Below, in pieces: positions 16,155 through 24,830 of a stretch of DNA of 64,000 bases (positions are counted from its first letter, which is position 1; the number at the start of each line of letters is the position of its first letter). The stretch is from Nocardia shimofusensis NBRC 100134 (lineage in GTDB: Bacteria > Actinomycetota > Actinomycetes > Mycobacteriales > Mycobacteriaceae). The translations under genes and the position numbers were made by a program. Under the pieces are notes generated by a model. The model saw only the letters and a program-made list of their open reading frames with translations, had not been told where the DNA came from and searched no databases. Location: positions 186,001 through 250,000 of the forward strand of contig NZ_BDBT01000002.1 of the NCBI RefSeq assembly GCF_001613125.1, given 5' to 3'.

Positions 16155-16500
16155 ATGAATCCGGCGACGACAGAAATCGTTGCTCGAGCCGCAGCCGCTG
16201 TTCACATCGACGCGACAGACAGTATTCCGCTTCGGGTCGGCACCCATGCGACATTTCAGCTGGCCGACGGAATCGTGGCTCGTATCGGCCGACTGGTCGC
16301 CGAACGTGAATTGAGGGTATCCGCATGGCTCACCCGGTTCGGCATCCCACTGTCGAAGCCGCGGAGCTGGATCAACCGATCGTCATCGACCACAGACCGG
16401 TCACTTGGTGGCGCTTCACCCCCGATCATCGCCCGCCACCCCGACAGAACTGGCGATCGTCCTCCGCCGCCTCCACTCACTCCCGACGGTGGTCAGATCG
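16155..16500 (+). pseudogene. Frameshifted, truncated APH-type phosphotransferase remnant
   Basis: Three consecutive reading frames together give the N-terminal part of an aminoglycoside/choline-kinase-like phosphotransferase. The first frame gives GIVARIGRLVAERELRVSAW and LTRFGIP. The second gives TVEAAELDQPIVIDHRPVTW and WRFTPDHRP. The third gives ATPTELAIVLRRLHSLPT. Each transition is explained by loss of a single base (near 16347 and near 16435). The catalytic HxD loop and the whole C-terminal lobe are absent: the match ends about 70 bp before the next gene. It lies exactly between two paralogous lipoprotein genes, so it was probably caught or broken during their duplication. Confidence 0.75.
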
Positions 16501-16569
16501 CACGCAGCAAATCGGGAGGAAACACCATCCTGCCCGCGGCCGACATTCCGATGCCGAAGGGAAACTGAT

Positions 16570-17097
16570 ATGCGCGTCGTCCTTGCAGCCGCGATAGCAG
16601 CGTCGACGCTGTTCTGCACTGCGGCATGCAGTACCACCACTGTCGAGCCGAAGACCGCACCGTGCCCATCGGAGATCTTCGATCTCGGGAATCGTGCAGA
16701 ACCGCTGGGATCTTCCGATTCACTGATCGATGCGTTCGACGCCGCCGCCGCGCATCAGATCGAAACGACCACGATGTTGGATATGACTCGTAGCGCGGGC
16801 TGGTCAGAGGAATGGGATCAGGTGATCTACATCGGCGCGCTGACCACCGACGAGGCACTGAAGCGGAAGGTGTCCCCGGACCTTCATCTGGCATGCTTCA
16901 CGAATCGGCCACCGAAGAGTCCCGATCCCGACCAGCCCAGTCCGCACACGACGGTCTTCATGGCGGCGGGCAAGCCGGTTCAGGCTGTCTGGTGGAGGGA
17001 CAGGGAGCCGAGTCTGAGGTTCGGCAAACGTGATTTCCTACTACCGGCGACGGTTATCCGATACAACCGGACGACGGGAACGATGACAGCGGAGTAG
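16570..17097 (+). CDS. Lipoprotein, paralogue of the one at 15489
   Basis: A 175-residue lipoprotein. The signal peptide MRVVLAAAIAASTLFCTAAC ends in lipobox CTAAC. The mature part repeats the blocks of the upstream paralogue: CPSEIFDLGN, MTRSAGWSEEWDQVIYIGAL, LACFTNRPP and GKPVQAVWW. ATG 16570 follows GAAGGGAAA; the longer frame upstream runs into the phosphotransferase remnant. Function unknown. The next gene is a transmembrane Ser/Thr kinase, 99 bp downstream on the same strand, but a separate promoter is visible there. Confidence 0.75.
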   Translation: MRVVLAAAIAASTLFCTAACSTTTVEPKTAPCPSEIFDLGNRAEPLGSSDSLIDAFDAAAAHQIETTTMLDMTRSAGWSEEWDQVIYIGALTTDEALKRKVSPDLHLACFTNRPPKSPDPDQPSPHTTVFMAAGKPVQAVWWRDREPSLRFGKRDFLLPATVIRYNRTTGTMTAE

Positions 17098-17184
17098 GCC
17101 TCGAGGTGCAGGACTGCGTGCTCTTGCACCGACGAATCCGGACCGCGAACCCGGCATGCCCTCGCATCCGAATTCCCCGCCCCA

Positions 17185-17190
17185 TAGGCT
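17185..17190 (+). promoter_or_regulatory. TANNNT -10 element, leaderless-type start
   Basis: TAGGCT lies 6 nt upstream of the GTG start of the Ser/Thr kinase, with no purine-rich ribosome site in TGCGCC between them. Confidence 0.5.
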
Positions 17191-17196
17191 TGCGCC

Positions 17197-18975
17197 GTGG
17201 TTTCCGAGCGGGTGGTGGTAGACGGACGTTTCGAGTTGCTCGAACCGCTCGGCAGCGGCGGCATGGGCACGGTGTGGCGGGCCTACGACGTGGCACTGCA
17301 TCGCGAGGTCGCGCTGAAGGAGGTGCGGCCCGCCGATCCGGAGAGTTCCGCAGGAGCGCCCGGCGTGCAGCGGGAACGGGTGCTGCGCGAGGCGCGCGCG
17401 CTGGCGCGGATCGGTCACCCGAATGTGGTGGCGGTGCATCACATCGTCGAATCACCGCCGCCGGGGCATCCGTGGATCGTCATGGAACTGGTGCGCGGGC
17501 GTTCGCTGTCGGATCGACTCGCCGACGGACCGATCTCGCCCGAGGAGGCGGCACTGATCGGGCGCGGCATTCTGGCGGGCCTGCGCGCCGCCCATCAGGT
17601 CGGGGTGCTGCATCGCGACATCAAACCCGCCAATGCGCTGCTGCGCGAGGATGGTTCGCCCGTGCTCACCGATTTCGGTATCGCCGCGCTGCACGACGCC
17701 ACCGGCCTCACCGGCACCGGGAACCTGGTGGGTTCGCTCGACTACATCGCCCCGGAGCGGCTGGCCGGGCAGGAGGGCAACCCGGCCTCCGATCTGTGGT
17801 CGCTGGGGCTGCTGCTGTTCGTCGCGGTCGAGGGCTATCACCCGATGCGTCGCGACACCACGGTCGCCACCCTGGCGGCGGTTCTGCAGGGCACTGTTCC
17901 CGCCCCGCGGCGGGCCGGGCCCTTGGCCCCGGTGTTGGGGGCGGTGCTGGTGCCGCAGCCGGAGCGCAGGCCCTCGACCGAGGAACTGGACCTGATGCTG
18001 ACCCAGGTGATCACCGCCCCGGGGGGATCGTGGCCGTCTCCCGCGGTGTCGGGGCCGAATCCGGCCGTACCCGGCGCGCACACGACTGATTCCGGCCCGC
18101 CGCGGTCCGGGCCGTATCCCGTCGTGCCGGGGCCGTACTCCGCGGAGTCGGGCCCGCGTCCGCAATCGACCTGGCCGGAGTCGACTCCCTATCCGGCCGT
18201 CTCCGGATACGCCTCGCCCGGATACGCCGCACCTGCGGGAGGGCATCCGTCCGGGCCACCCGGATATGCCGCGCCCGCACCCTATCCAGGCCCCTCGCGG
18301 CGTAGCGCCCTGACGCCCGTTGCCCGAGTAGGGCTGGCCGCCGCGGCGGCGCTCACCGTCGCCGCCATCGTCACCGCGGTGGTTGTGCTGCGTCCCGGCA
18401 CAGGGCAGACCTCGGCCACCGGGACGGCCACGACCACCGGGGCGACGACCGTGCCGAGTGGTCCCGGGACGACGGGGACGAGCCCCACCAAGGGCGCGCA
18501 GATCACCGCCGCCGACTCGACCACCGCCGATCTGCTCACCCCCGACGGGGTGCGCGCCGCCGTGGCGGCACTGGGACAACTGGCGGGCGGGACCGAGTTC
18601 ACCGAGTTCACCGTCTACCCGAACTACGCCAACGCCAGTGCGCCGCTGGCGACGCAGCCCGGCCTGTACGACGAGTACAGCTATCGCAACGGAGTCGCGA
18701 CCCGTGAGGGCGCGGGCGGTGAACTCGACGACGACGATGTGACCATCCGCCTCGACAGCATCGATTGGAACGTCCTGCCCGCCCTGTTCGCCACCGCGAA
18801 CGCTGAACTCGGCGTGCCGAATCCGACGCTGCGCTACCTGATCGTCGAACCCGCCTGGACCTTCAACGACGGCAAACCGACCTTGCTGGTGTACCTCACC
18901 GACGACTACGGCGGTGCCTATCTCGCCGCGAACCTCGACGGTTCCATCGTCACCATGTACCCCCGAGGCCGCTGA
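17197..18975 (+). CDS. Transmembrane Ser/Thr protein kinase
   Basis: A 592-residue receptor-like kinase. The kinase domain spans about residues 11-275, with P-loop LGSGGMGTV (18-26), Lys41 in ALKEV, the catalytic loop HRDIKPAN (139-146), DFG at 159-161 and the APE block DYIAPER; all catalytic residues are intact. A long Pro/Gly/Ser/Tyr-rich juxtamembrane linker (about 276-367) follows, with repeated GPxPxxPGP and SGYASPGYAAPAG elements. One membrane helix (about 377-398) precedes a Thr-rich stalk and an extracellular domain of about 160 residues containing FTEFTVYPNYANA. It resembles mycobacterial PknF/PknH-type kinases in layout. The external ligand and substrates are unknown. GTG start with a leaderless-type -10. 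Confidence 0.9.
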   Translation: MVSERVVVDGRFELLEPLGSGGMGTVWRAYDVALHREVALKEVRPADPESSAGAPGVQRERVLREARALARIGHPNVVAVHHIVESPPPGHPWIVMELVRGRSLSDRLADGPISPEEAALIGRGILAGLRAAHQVGVLHRDIKPANALLREDGSPVLTDFGIAALHDATGLTGTGNLVGSLDYIAPERLAGQEGNPASDLWSLGLLLFVAVEGYHPMRRDTTVATLAAVLQGTVPAPRRAGPLAPVLGAVLVPQPERRPSTEELDLMLTQVITAPGGSWPSPAVSGPNPAVPGAHTTDSGPPRSGPYPVVPGPYSAESGPRPQSTWPESTPYPAVSGYASPGYAAPAGGHPSGPPGYAAPAPYPGPSRRSALTPVARVGLAAAAALTVAAIVTAVVVLRPGTGQTSATGTATTTGATTVPSGPGTTGTSPTKGAQITAADSTTADLLTPDGVRAAVAALGQLAGGTEFTEFTVYPNYANASAPLATQPGLYDEYSYRNGVATREGAGGELDDDDVTIRLDSIDWNVLPALFATANAELGVPNPTLRYLIVEPAWTFNDGKPTLLVYLTDDYGGAYLAANLDGSIVTMYPRGR

Positions 18976-19152
18976 GCCGACCACCCCCAACCATGAATGC
19001 GCCTATCACAGCATCGTGATCCTCGACGGAATGAGGTGCCGATCCCTCGTCACAACGAAGTTCGGGAGATCACTGCGCGTGCCGTCGCCCCGGAATCATT
19101 CGCTCTCCGTATCGAATGGCCGGAGGATATCGCCCGGAGTTTTCGCACCCGG

Positions 19153-19500
19153 CTATTCGACGACGCCAGGCACAGGATCGGCCTTGATCTTGGCGGACAG
19201 TTCCCCACCGTACTCTTCCATGTTGGCCTGCATAATCGGTTCGAGAAAAGCAGAGTTGGCGGTTTTTCCGGAGAACAGGGAATCCCACGTTTCGCTGCCA
19301 CCAGCCACCAGGCTCGCGGCCTGTTGCATCTCTGCGCCCAGCTCGCCAGATGCTGCCAGCTGGCTCAGCTGCTGGGCCTCTTCGGCCGATGTCACGTTTG
19401 CCTGGGCAACCCGTTGCGTTTCCTCACGCAACTTGCCGATCTCCGATTTGAGGTCCGCGAGAATGGACTCGTACTGACCACTTCTGTCAACTGCTGCCAT
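19153..19500 (-). CDS. Helical protein, last gene of a WXG-associated unit
   Basis: A 115-residue soluble protein. The first 60 residues are a charged helix (ILADLKSEIGKLREETQRVA) with heptad spacing; the rest is less charged and ends in a short Pro tail. No signal peptide. It is encoded 25 bp after the WXG protein gene on the same strand, so it is probably co-expressed and may be its chaperone or partner. The family is not recognised. Confidence 0.6.
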   Translation of the reverse strand: MAAVDRSGQYESILADLKSEIGKLREETQRVAQANVTSAEEAQQLSQLAASGELGAEMQQAASLVAGGSETWDSLFSGKTANSAFLEPIMQANMEEYGGELSAKIKADPVPGVVE

Positions 19501-19525
19501 GGTTGAACCTTACTACTCGAACCAG

Positions 19526-20521
19526 CTAAACCTGCGGCGGTGTCGGCAACGACTCTCGACTGAACTCCGAAACTCCCGAGATGAAAAGGTTGACGATCGA
19601 GCGCAGCAGGGTGAAGAACACATTCACCGCTGTTATCACGCCCTTGTACAGTTTGATGGCTTCCCATCCTTTTTGGGCCAGATACGCCTGACCATAGAGC
19701 GGGATCGAAGCCTTCGTGAATGCGGCGGCGATGACACTGACAATCAACACGAAAGCGTCGGTAATGTTCTGCGCCAGATTCACCGCCTGCTCAGCGGCAT
19801 CGTCGAGAGCCTGAGCCACTTTCCGCATGACCGACTCGAGGTTCTCGAATTTCGTCTTCCATGCACCGAAATGAGCTTCGGCAGAAGTCGCCGCGTTGCC
19901 TTTCCATGTTTTCGAGATCGAAGTCTGACCACTGGCCAGATTCGCGTTCACGTCATCGATCAACTCGGCGAGCATGCGCCAGGCGTCGGCTTGCCGCGAG
20001 GCCTTCACAGTATCTCCGGCAAGGAGTTTCGCGACTTCTTCACGCGGATCGGACGCACCCAGGAGCACGATAAGATCACATACTCGGTCCCACAGGATGC
20101 CGAAGGAAACCGTCGGAATTCCCTTTGCGCGACTACTCGGATCTTTCAAGTGAGCCGTGGGCCCCGATAAATCGTCGAATCCGTCCGCTACGCTGTCGTC
20201 AGCGACGGTCACAGATATTCCGGCGTCGAGATCGGCAAATGATCTCGCGAAGTTTATGTCTGCGTTGATGTACTCTTCAGCCGATATCTCCAAGGCCCTC
20301 TTGGCCTTGTCCATGTTCTCGTTGCTCGCCAGCAATACGACATGGAGTGCGGGCACGATCTTTTCGTAGTCACCCTTGAGGAGATTCATGATGCGCCCGA
20401 AGTCCGCGTCGTTTATATTTCTGACCGCGAAGTTGTGTGCCTCGAAGAGATGCGTGCCGGATCGTCCGGCTTGCGCGGCCCAGCCACGAAGGTCGGCGAT
20501 CTCGACGGTGAACTCAGACAC
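19526..20521 (-). CDS. Two-part helical WXG100-superfamily protein with membrane-active C-terminus
   Basis: A 331-residue protein. The N-terminal roughly 110 residues form one helical unit. The middle contains a WXG-type turn (SISKTWKGNAATSAEAHF, about residues 200-217) followed by a long amphipathic helix. The C-terminal third has two hydrophobic stretches (DAFVLIVSVIAAAFTKASIP and VITAVNVFFTLLRSIVNLFI), more than normal for WXG100 proteins. It is likely a type VII secretion-linked protein; whether it is exported or membrane-inserted is unclear. It lies between a small membrane protein (28 bp upstream) and a helical protein (25 bp downstream). Confidence 0.65.
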   Translation of the reverse strand: MSEFTVEIADLRGWAAQAGRSGTHLFEAHNFAVRNINDADFGRIMNLLKGDYEKIVPALHVVLLASNENMDKAKRALEISAEEYINADINFARSFADLDAGISVTVADDSVADGFDDLSGPTAHLKDPSSRAKGIPTVSFGILWDRVCDLIVLLGASDPREEVAKLLAGDTVKASRQADAWRMLAELIDDVNANLASGQTSISKTWKGNAATSAEAHFGAWKTKFENLESVMRKVAQALDDAAEQAVNLAQNITDAFVLIVSVIAAAFTKASIPLYGQAYLAQKGWEAIKLYKGVITAVNVFFTLLRSIVNLFISGVSEFSRESLPTPPQV

Positions 20522-20549
20522 CTATCCCCCTAAAGAAAGCGATTTGAAA

Positions 20550-20819
20550 TCAGCCGGAAATTCTTCCGTGAACAATCAATAGGACCACGTTGGCGAGGAT
20601 GATTCCGACTGACCCCAGCCATTGGAGTCGCCAATTGCTACGCATGACAACAAATGTCCCGACGATACCCAGAGCTCCCGCTATACAGTAACCAAATTTC
20701 CACCCGGCTTCCGCCGAGTTCAACGCGACCACGATCGTGAACGTCGACAGAAGAACTGCCCCCACAATCAGCTCACGACGTGCCAAACCTTCAGCCAGCA
20801 ACGCACCAAATCTGGTCAT
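20550..20819 (-). CDS. Small membrane protein of the WXG unit
   Basis: An 89-residue protein with three hydrophobic helices (about residues 20-37, 45-60 and 68-84). The start ATG 20819 was preferred over an in-frame start 12 nt upstream because GAGGGGGCAC immediately precedes it. No motif is recognised. It is the first gene of a three-gene minus-strand unit with the WXG-type protein and a helical protein; a role in anchoring or in immunity is possible but not shown. Confidence 0.6.
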   Translation of the reverse strand: MTRFGALLAEGLARRELIVGAVLLSTFTIVVALNSAEAGWKFGYCIAGALGIVGTFVVMRSNWRLQWLGSVGIILANVVLLIVHGRISG

Positions 20820-20941
20820 GTGCCCCCTCAAAACACCCTACGCAGAGCTTATGCGACCGAGGCGTACCGGGCAAACAGTGCCAGGCCTCGGTCACCGAGT
20901 CAGAAGGCCGCTTTCGTATCTGTGAGATCTTGTGCAGCAGA

Positions 20942-21181
20942 TCAGATCTGGCAGGTGGTGCTCGGGTTCAGCAACCAGCAGAGAACCGTCCCGGGCCCCA
21001 TGAGGGCGTCGGCCGAGCCGGTACCTTCGGTGGCGATCGGTGCGGTTGCGGCGGGGGCAGGCGCGAAGTCGAGGGTCGGCGGAGCCGCCGAAGCGCCTGC
21101 ACCGCCGGCCACCAGGGCCACACCGACCGCGACGGCGCGGAGGGAGGCGCGAACGAAGTTGCGAGACAATAGCTTTGTCAT
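20942..21181 (-). CDS. Small secreted protein
   Basis: A 79-residue precursor. The signal peptide (Arg-rich start, then LRAVAVGVALVAGGAGA) ends at an SAA site. The mature peptide of about 45 residues is Ala/Pro-rich with two Cys near the C-terminus (VLCWLLNPSTTC). ATG 21181 is preceded by GAGGAA; a longer frame upstream is not a signal peptide. The C-terminal Cys-Trp-Leu-Leu...Cys element looks like a short conserved tail. Function unknown. Confidence 0.55.
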   Translation of the reverse strand: MTKLLSRNFVRASLRAVAVGVALVAGGAGASAAPPTLDFAPAPAATAPIATEGTGSADALMGPGTVLCWLLNPSTTCQI

Positions 21182-21333
21182 GTATGGATTCCTCACGCGA
21201 GAAGCAGAGCGGATGCGGCGCCCTTCGCTAGCACCCACGTTGCTGTCGTTGAGCAACTTCCAGCGTTAGATCGTGACGCGCGATGGGTGAGCCGACCGGG
21301 ATTGCGTCGCGGCCCCTACCCAGCCGGCTCGCG

Positions 21334-22629
21334 TCACCGCCGGTCGACTGCCGCGTCGCGTTTGCGGCGCAGCAGCGCGCGTTCACCCTCGTTGGCCGCC
21401 AATGTGATCGCGTTGTCGTATTCGGCACGAGCCTCCCCGAGACGGCCGAGCTGGGCGAGCAGTTCGGCCCTGGCGGCGGGCAGGTAGTGATAGCGAGCGA
21501 GTTTCCCCTGCTCGACCAGATCGTCCACGATCCGCAACGCGGCGGCCGGGCCGTTGGCCTTGGACACCGCCACGGCTCGGTTGAGTTCGACTACCGGGGA
21601 TGGCGCGAGCCGGCCCAGCGCCTCGTAGAGCACCGCGATGCGTTCCCAGTCGGTGTCCTCGACGGAGGCGGCCAGCGCGTGCGTCTCGGCGATGGCGGCC
21701 TGCAGTCCGTAGGCGCCGCGGCCACGGCCGAGTGCGTCGGCGCGGGCCAAGGCCGCTCTACCGCGCAGGATGCGGCCGCGATCCCAGCGCGATCGGTCCT
21801 GGCCGGCGAGCAGGACCGGCTGTCCGTCGGCGTCGAGGCGGGCCGGGAAACGCGCGGCGGTCAATTCCATCAGCGCGACCAGGCCGTGCACCTCCGGTTC
21901 GCCGGGCACTGTGCTCGCCAGGACGCGCCCCAGGCGCAGAGCCTCCCTGGCGAGGTCGGGGCGCATCCAATCCGGGCCCGCGCCGGCGGCATGTCCCTCG
22001 TTGAACACCAGGTACAGCACGCCGAGCACGCCGGCCAGCCGGTCGCCGAACTCCGCGCGGGCGGGCACCGCGAACGGCACTTTCGCCGCCGCCAGGGTCT
22101 TCTTCGCGCGCACGATGCGCTGCTGCACGGTGGCGGTCGGCTGCAGGAAGGCGCGGGCGATCTCCTCGCTGGTCAATCCGCCGACCACGCGCAATGTCAA
22201 CGCCACCTGCGCCTCTCGGGCGAGCACCGGGTGGCAGGAGATGAACAACAGGCGGAGCATGTCGTCGTCGATGTGGTCGGGGTCGAAGGGTAGCGCCGTG
22301 CCCGCGCCGACCGCTTCGGCTTCCTCGGCGGCCACCTCCCGCGCGAGCGCGGCCAGACGGTCGTCGTAGCGTTGCTGTCGGCGCCAGCCGTCGATCGCCT
22401 TGCGTTTGGCGACCGTGGTCAGCCATGCCCCGGGGTTGGCGGGCACGCCGGTTTCCGGCCATTGCGCCAGCGCGTCGGCCAGCGCTTCCTGGGCCAGGTC
22501 CTCCGCGAGCGAGAAGTCGCCGACGACGCGGGTCAAGGCGGCGACGATGCGCGCCGCCTCGATCCGCCACACCGCAGCGACCGAGCGCCGCGCGGACTCG
22601 ATGCCGTCCGCGCGGCCGAATTCGTTCAT
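21334..22629 (-). CDS. ECF sigma factor, ECF42-like with SnoaL-less C-terminal extension
   Basis: A 431-residue sigma-70-family protein, much longer than usual ECF factors. Region 2 is seen in AARIVAALTRVVGDFSLAED and LAQEALADALAQWP. Region 4 is LTSEEIARAFLQPTATVQQR with IVRAKKTL. The C-terminal roughly 240 residues (starting FGDRLAGVLGVLYLVFNEG) are the DUF6596 helical extension typical of the ECF42 group, where it modulates activity. These sigma factors have no classical anti-sigma factor and are linked to DGPF/YCII proteins; such a gene lies 33 bp upstream on the same strand, confirming the assignment. Confidence 0.85.
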   Translation of the reverse strand: MNEFGRADGIESARRSVAAVWRIEAARIVAALTRVVGDFSLAEDLAQEALADALAQWPETGVPANPGAWLTTVAKRKAIDGWRRQQRYDDRLAALAREVAAEEAEAVGAGTALPFDPDHIDDDMLRLLFISCHPVLAREAQVALTLRVVGGLTSEEIARAFLQPTATVQQRIVRAKKTLAAAKVPFAVPARAEFGDRLAGVLGVLYLVFNEGHAAGAGPDWMRPDLAREALRLGRVLASTVPGEPEVHGLVALMELTAARFPARLDADGQPVLLAGQDRSRWDRGRILRGRAALARADALGRGRGAYGLQAAIAETHALAASVEDTDWERIAVLYEALGRLAPSPVVELNRAVAVSKANGPAAALRIVDDLVEQGKLARYHYLPAARAELLAQLGRLGEARAEYDNAITLAANEGERALLRRKRDAAVDRR

Positions 22630-22662
22630 CGGGTCATCCGTTTCGAACTCGAGCCTCGCGGC

Positions 22663-23085
22663 TCAGCCCTGGCGCGACTCCAGTTCCTCGCGCCAGCCCG
22701 CTTCCTTCTGCATCCACTCGTTGTCCTGCGGGAAGTCCTCGGCTTCGGTGACCCGCCGCAGTTCGATCTTGGAGCCCGGCCCCAGCGGCACCCGCTTGGC
22801 CCATTCGATCGCTTCCTCGGTGCTCGCGACGTCGATGAGCCAGAAACCGCCGAACAGTTCCTTGGTCTCGCCGTAGGGGCCGTCGGTGACCAGCGGCGGC
22901 GTCGAGGAGAAATCGACGACGAACCCTTCCTCGGGGCCGCGCAGACCCTCGCCGCCGAGCAGGACGCCCGCCTTCATGAGGGACTCGTTGAAGCGGCCCA
23001 TGTCCTCGATGATCTTCTCGAACGGGATCTCCTTGGACGCCTCGATCGCCTCGTCGGTGGCGCGCATGATCAGCATGTACTTCAT
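22663..23085 (-). CDS. YCII/DGPF-domain protein, partner of the ECF42 sigma factor
   Basis: A 140-residue cytoplasmic protein. It begins MKYMLIMRATDE and carries the DGPYGETKE(L)FGGFW hallmark of the DGPF/YCII-related family, with later IDVASTEEAIEWAKRVPLG. ATG 23085 follows GGAGCAGACCG; the longer frame upstream is unsupported. DGPF genes are the most constant neighbours of ECF42 sigma genes and are usually targets of that sigma factor; the biochemical activity is not known. Co-transcription with the sigma gene is likely from the 33-bp gap. Confidence 0.85.
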   Translation of the reverse strand: MKYMLIMRATDEAIEASKEIPFEKIIEDMGRFNESLMKAGVLLGGEGLRGPEEGFVVDFSSTPPLVTDGPYGETKELFGGFWLIDVASTEEAIEWAKRVPLGPGSKIELRRVTEAEDFPQDNEWMQKEAGWREELESRQG

Positions 23086-23207
23086 CGGTCTGCTCCTTCG
23101 GTCCGGGGGCCGTGATTCGACCCTCTCATCATGGCGTCGAACCACACGGGCCGAGATCGACACATCCGGCGAAAATATTTTCGAGGCCGACGGCGGCCCC
23201 GGACGGG

Positions 23208-24830
23208 TCAGTCCACGAACGCCCGCTCGATGATCGCCTCGGTACTCACCCCGACCGGGAGCGTGCCGAAGGCGATGCCCCAGTCGTCACCGAGCCGGGT
23301 GGCGCAGAAGGCGTCGGCGATGGCGGGGTGGCCGTGCCGGACCAACTGCGCGCCTTGCAGAACCAGCGCCATGAGCTCGACCACCCGCCGGGCGCGGTAC
23401 TCGATGTCGGACAGGTCGGACAGTTCCTTGCCGACGCGGTCGATGGCGTCGTCCAGGCGCGGGTTCGCGCCGCGCGACTTGTTCACCTCGTCGACGTAGG
23501 CCTGCACGGTCTCGGGCTGACGGCCCATCGCGCGCAAGGCGTCCAACGCCGCCACATTGCCCGAGCCCTCCCAGATCGACATGAGCGGCGACTCGCGGTA
23601 GAGCCGGGGCATACCGGATTCCTCGGCATACCCGTTGCCGCCCAGGCATTCCAGGGCCTCGGCGGTGTGCATGGGGGCGCGCTTGCACACCCAGTACTTG
23701 GTGATCGCGAGGGCGATGCGGCGCAGGGCGGCTTCAGCGGGGTCGCTGCCCGCGCGGTCGGTGGCGCCCGCCAGCCGCATCATCACCGTGGTGGCGGCGT
23801 CGGACTCGATGACCAGGTCGGCGAGCACATTGCGCATAGCGGGCTGGTCGATCAGTCTGGCGCCGAAGGCTTCCCGGTGGCGGGCATGATGGACGGCGAG
23901 CACGGTGGCCGCGCGCATGTTCGTGGCCGAGCCGATCACGCAGTCCAAACGGGTCATGTTGACCATCTCGATGATGGTCTTGACGCCCTGTCCCTCGCCG
24001 CCGACCAGCCAACCGGTGGCGTTCTCGTACTCGATCTCCGAGGACGCGTTGGACTTGTTGCCCAGCTTGTCCTTGAGCCGCTGGATGCGGATCGGGTTGC
24101 GGGAGCCGTCGGGCAGCACCCTGGGCAGCAGGAAGCAGGACAGGCCGCCGGGGGCCTGGGCCAGGGTGAGGAACATGTCCGACATCGGCGCGGAGGTGAA
24201 CCACTTGTGGCCGATGATGCGGTAGCTGCCGTCCGGTTGCGGGGTGGCGGTGGTGGTGTTGGCCCGGACGTCGGAGCCGCCCTGCTTCTCGGTCATGGAC
24301 ATGCCCGCGATGAGCCCGGACTTGGTCGACGGCTCGCGCAGGCCGAAATCGTAGCTGCGGGAGCCGAGCAGCGGCTCGTAGGCGGCGGCGAGTTCGGCGT
24401 TGTGGCGCAGGGCGGGGACCACGGCGTAGGTCATGGAGATCGGGCACATGTGTCCGGCGTCGGCGAAGCCCCAGGTGGAGAACTTGGCGGCGCGGGCGAC
24501 GTGGACGCCGGGGCGGTCGTCGAGCCAGGGCGCGCCGTGCAGGCCGTGCTCGACGGCGACGGTCATGAGTTCGTGCCAGTACGGGTGGAATTCGACTTCG
24601 TCGACGCGGTGGCCGTAGCGGTCGTGGGTGCGCAGGACGGGCGGGCACTCGTTGGCGAGCCTGCCCCATTCCTGGGCGCGCGAGCTGCCCGCGAGCACGC
24701 CGAGTTCGCGCACTTCGGCTTCTGCCCAGCCCGCGCCCTCGCGGTGCAGGCCTTCCAGGAGCGCCGGATTGCGCGAGAAGTCGAAGGGGGTGATGTCAGG
24801 GGCCTGGTTGAAGACCTCATGAGTGGGCAT
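23208..24830 (-). CDS. Acyl-CoA dehydrogenase-family protein, AidB-like
   Basis: A 540-residue flavoprotein, the normal length for the AidB branch of acyl-CoA dehydrogenases. Diagnostic blocks are the N-terminal FNQAPDITPFDFSRNPALLE, GHMCPISMTYAVVPAL, the FAD-binding MTEKQGGSDVRANTT, IGHKWFTSAPMSD and ECLGGNGYAEESG. AidB proteins bind FAD and, in Escherichia coli, DNA during alkylation stress; others act as acyl-CoA dehydrogenases, so the substrate is open. The chosen ATG at 24830 lies 14 nt inside the end of the TetR gene, so the pair is co-transcribed and probably controlled by that repressor. Confidence 0.8.
   Translation of the reverse strand: MPTHEVFNQAPDITPFDFSRNPALLEGLHREGAGWAEAEVRELGVLAGSSRAQEWGRLANECPPVLRTHDRYGHRVDEVEFHPYWHELMTVAVEHGLHGAPWLDDRPGVHVARAAKFSTWGFADAGHMCPISMTYAVVPALRHNAELAAAYEPLLGSRSYDFGLREPSTKSGLIAGMSMTEKQGGSDVRANTTTATPQPDGSYRIIGHKWFTSAPMSDMFLTLAQAPGGLSCFLLPRVLPDGSRNPIRIQRLKDKLGNKSNASSEIEYENATGWLVGGEGQGVKTIIEMVNMTRLDCVIGSATNMRAATVLAVHHARHREAFGARLIDQPAMRNVLADLVIESDAATTVMMRLAGATDRAGSDPAEAALRRIALAITKYWVCKRAPMHTAEALECLGGNGYAEESGMPRLYRESPLMSIWEGSGNVAALDALRAMGRQPETVQAYVDEVNKSRGANPRLDDAIDRVGKELSDLSDIEYRARRVVELMALVLQGAQLVRHGHPAIADAFCATRLGDDWGIAFGTLPVGVSTEAIIERAFVD

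Noticed and set aside
16155-16500. Sequencing error as the cause of the phosphotransferase frameshifts
   Set aside because: Errors cannot be fully excluded for the two single-base losses, but the missing C-terminal two-thirds, replaced directly by the next gene, show real decay.
23208-24830. Naming the acyl-CoA dehydrogenase as a DNA-alkylation repair protein
   Set aside because: The AidB-like blocks define a branch, but no other adaptive-response gene is nearby and the neighbours (crotonase, acyltransferase-like protein) suggest acyl-CoA metabolism.
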